NCBI GenBank assembly: GCA_009801015.1
Contig: VHZZ01000006.1
Location: forward strand, 751,434-772,660
DNA length: 21,227 bases
Reading direction: 5' to 3'
From: Silene noctiflora
Taxonomy: Eukaryota > Streptophyta > Magnoliopsida > Caryophyllales > Caryophyllaceae
In this document: piece after piece, positions 19,130 to 21,227 of the stretch
Layout: every line of letters starts with the position of its first letter
Position numbering within the stretch: position 1 is the stretch's first letter
The notes under the pieces: generated by a model
Databases searched by the model: none
What the model was told of the DNA's origin: nothing
Seen by the model: only the letters and a program-made list of their open reading frames with translations
Program-made: the position numbers and the translations under genes

Positions 19130-19162
19130 TCCCGTACATTTTTGCACGGCCATAAATCTAGT
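19130..19162 (+). mobile_element. Second Helitron-like 3' end
   Basis: CCCGTACATTTTTGCACGG can form a short hairpin and is followed by CCATAAATCTAGT. It shares ATCTAGT with the terminus 79 bases upstream, so two related ends lie back to back. Confidence 0.4.
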
Positions 19163-19280
19163 ACCATTAAAGTATGAACCACTTAAATTATTAATGAATA
19201 AAAAATAATATAGTGTTTTTGTTATTATGCAATATTTTTAGTCAAACTAACAAAATATTTTTTTCTACTTCTCTTAATAG

Positions 19281-19534
19281 AATGACAATGCAATAATCAT
19301 TCATGACGATGTAAAACTCATCGATTTTGGAGATTCAAATTCTAAGAGAATGACAATGCAAAAATCATTCATGATGATGTAAAACTCATCGATTTTGGAG
19401 ATTCAACTTCTTTCCCGGGAGAGGTGAACGTAGTTACTGAGACAATACCATGAGATGTAAAAATCATTGATTTCGGAGCTTCAAGTTCTTTCCCGGGAGA
19501 GGCGAACATAGTCATAGAAGCATACTGCCTTGAA
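19281..19534 (+). pseudogene. Decayed tandem coding repeat (VK-IDFG-S units)
   Basis: Three units start at 19308, 19376 and 19454 (spacing 68 and 78 bp). Units two and three are in one frame, 26 codons apart, and share DVKxIDFGxSxSFPGExNxV; a TGA at 19451-19453 separates them. The first two are preceded by AATGACAATGCAA. The third runs to YCLEG at a GT that could be a splice donor (19534). VKLIDFG resembles the DFG loop of protein kinases, but there is too little to assign it. Unrecognised. Confidence 0.45.
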
Positions 19535-20097
19535 GGTAAATTATTATTGGTTATTTTAAATCCAAAATTTCAATATGAATTTCTTTTCTTCAAACTGCCA
19601 CTCTGACAAAGCATTTAAAATCCACCGAAAGTTGATTTTTATTAATGCAAATGTTTATAATGCTTACGGCTAGAAATGCCAATTATTGACCAACTTTTTC
19701 AAAGGTAAAATCCGAAAACTTTTTGAGTCCGACTCATTTAACCCAACCCCGATATAAACCTTCATATTAGAGTCGAAACCACGACCCTCAATAGACCATT
19801 AAGTCAAAGATAATTCATTGAAATATTATAAAATTAATATGTATAAATTGTACTCCATCTGACTCAACATATTCTTTACGTTTATTTTTTGCGTGTTTTT
19901 AGAAAAATTAAGATAAGTGATTTATGGGGCAAGTCATTTTACTTTTTTTGTCGTTCCTTTTACCATCCAATTCACCTTCCCCAACTAATAGACATCATTA
20001 TCCTTACCCACCCAACCACCACTGGTTAACTTTTCAGTCAACCATCCTACAATAGCCGGGAATGCAGCCTAACTTGACGAGAAACAAATAATCACTT
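19535..20097. other. Intergenic, no gene seen
   Basis: AT-rich DNA. A minus-strand GGTTTCGACTC (19770-19780) resembles a polymerase III box B, with an ACTTAATGG-like box A nearby (about 19796-19805), but the spacing is short and no tail is visible. Confidence 0.35.
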
Positions 20098-20146
20098 GGG
20101 CCACGACTTTTAGCCACGTCCGTGGCCAACAAATACTTGGGCCACG
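20098..20146 (+). repeat. GGGCCACG/CCACGTCCGTGGCC repeat cluster
   Basis: TTGGGCCACGA occurs twice (about 20097 and 20137) around GCCACG TC CGTGGC (20113-20126), a 6-bp-arm foldback. CACGTCCGTGGC is identical to 18138-18149. Confidence 0.5.
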
Positions 20147-20784
20147 ATTTATGAACACATCACCTTCTTTGACTAGATCTCATTTTCCCTATCAAGCGCC
20201 ACCCTTTTATCCTATAATTCAAGATCTGGTTTCTCCTTAGTCTTCATTGTCGATGATCACATAGGGAGGATGGTGGTGCGTGGTGTCACGTCGAAATCAT
20301 GAATCAATGTAGTGGTAGATGGGGTTGTAGACAAGGGTATATTAGTAATTAGATAGCTAAAGGAGTGGTAAATAAATAAGGTTTGAGTAGGGTTCTTGAT
20401 TTAGATCCTGAGAATAAACAATGTAAAACTCATGAGGAAGAATTTTACTACTTAAGTCCTTAATAGTCCTACCCAATCCATATCTAAATTACACAGATGA
20501 TATACACAGAAAACAAATGTCTTAATAGCATTTGGACTTCCGGTATAAAAATCGTAGGGTTAATCTTTAATAGTATCCCAAACAACAACTCTTCTATAAG
20601 ACCGTCCTATAGTATAAGACGATCTAATAAGAGTTAGCCCAATTAACATACATAAGAAACATAATTGGTGAGAAGTGATAGCATCAAACTTCTCCTTTAG
20701 TAACCGTATAACTTGAAGCGATACAACAAATAGCCATATTTATGGAACGTGGTAAGTTGCAACTTGCCAAATTTTATTTTTGGG
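20147..20784. other. Intergenic, no gene seen
   Basis: No supported gene. CTATAAGACCGTCC and GTATAAGACGATCTAATAAG (about 20595-20632) resemble repeat termini frequent in Caryophyllales DNA. Confidence 0.35.
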
Positions 20785-20940
20785 AAATTTCCACTTGTAT
20801 CTCTCTGGTATGGGTTAATCTCACTTGTACCCTTACTTTTCAAGAAAGCTCACTTATACCCTCCAATTTACTAGTAGTCTCACTTATACCCCTCAAGTAT
20901 AGCCTAATCTCACTTACACCCCTACTTTTAAGGAAAGCCT
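20785..20940 (+). repeat. CACTTRTACCCCT minisatellite
   Basis: CACTTGTATCTCT, CACTTGTACCCTT, CACTTATACCCTC, CACTTATACCCCT and CACTTACACCCCT recur every 30 bases or so. The larger unit TAATCTCACTT...ACTTTTMARGAAAGC appears at about 20816 and 20910. The frame open here on the plus strand reflects the repeat and is not supported as a gene. Confidence 0.7.
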
Positions 20941-20952
20941 ACACTCTAACAC

Positions 20953-21227
20953 TAGGTAGCACGGACACTCCTCCTAACTTGTCGTCCCGTGTCGGACACC
21001 TGGACACCCGACACTCGTCGGACACTCGTCGGACACACGCCAATAGTCAATGTCAAATTCTACCTTTACTTATGTAAATTTAATATCAAATACATTAAAA
21101 ATATGAAATCATACGTTATTTATTACCAGAATATATATATTTTATTAAATTTAAATAGCGTGTCCCGTGTCCTAAATTTCATGGGATGCCGTGTCACGTG
21201 TCCGTGTCCGTGTCCGTTTTGGTGCTA
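20953..21227. mobile_element. GGACAC-rich inverted-repeat element, cut by the window edge
   Basis: The left end TAGGTAGCACGGACAC is mirrored by the right end GTGTCCGTTTTGGTGCTA at the last base of the window. Both arms hold many GGACAC / GTGTCC hexamers (for example 20993-21037 and 21161-21215) around an AT-rich centre. This is a large foldback transposon of uncertain family, perhaps Mutator-like; the right flank is outside the window. Confidence 0.6.

Noticed and set aside
19770-19806. Minus-strand SINE suggested by box A and box B-like motifs
   Set aside because: The boxes are too close together, and there is no A or T tail and no target duplication.
20742-21077. Plus-strand frame of 111 codons
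   Set aside because: It crosses the CACTTATACCCC minisatellite and the GGACAC element; repeats explain its openness.
1-21227. CRISPR arrays, operons, tRNA or rRNA genes
   Set aside because: The window is plant nuclear DNA; no spaced direct repeats of CRISPR type and no complete tRNA or rRNA sequence were seen.

Overview
This window is nuclear DNA from a flowering plant. It is AT-rich, has intron-containing genes with GT-AG junctions, and is packed with plant transposon families. Stowaway termini of the type CTCCCTCCGTCCCAATCATTTGTTTACC and recurrent TATAAGACGGTCTAATAAG-type segments make a eudicot of the order Caryophyllales (the beet, spinach, quinoa and campion group) my best guess; this is inference only. 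Four N bases at 13091-13149 show a draft assembly.

Layout. (1) 1-830: AT-rich upstream DNA. (2) 831-4611, plus strand: a seven-exon gene for a 292-residue protein with two methyl-CpG-binding domains and a tryptophan-containing C-terminal tail, MBD7-like. Its first intron holds three Stowaway-type remnants, one of them interrupted by a hAT-type MITE. (3) 5340-8680, minus strand: a two-exon gene for a 381-residue domesticated PIF/Harbinger transposase of the ALP1/HDP1 type, whose third catalytic acidic residue is replaced by lysine. The two genes are convergent, about 730 bp apart. (4) 8681-11400: upstream and repeat DNA with a SINE, a GTGTTT microsatellite and MITE fragments. (5) 11370-14330: a decayed mariner-like transposase gene (the class that mobilises Stowaway elements), split by two solo LTRs whose removal restores the reading frame. 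(6) 14862-15370, minus strand: an unrecognised gene carrying an apparent one-base frameshift, followed by a partial second copy of one of its segments, with a Tourist-like MITE (TAA target duplication, 16-bp perfect terminal repeats) just upstream. (7) 15966-21227: no convincing intact gene. It holds a hAT-type MITE, a copia-like LTR with a primer-binding site, two Helitron-like 3' ends, a decayed in-frame coding repeat, short tandem repeats, and a GGACAC-rich inverted-repeat element cut by the window edge.

The most interesting point is the pairing of the two intact genes. In Arabidopsis, MBD7 and the Harbinger-derived proteins HDP1/HDP2 belong to one histone acetyltransferase (IDM) complex that directs active DNA demethylation. 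Here an MBD7-like and an HDP1-like gene lie next to each other. No previously undescribed system is proven; this linkage, the mariner/solo-LTR stack and the uncharacterised frameshifted gene deserve the next look.
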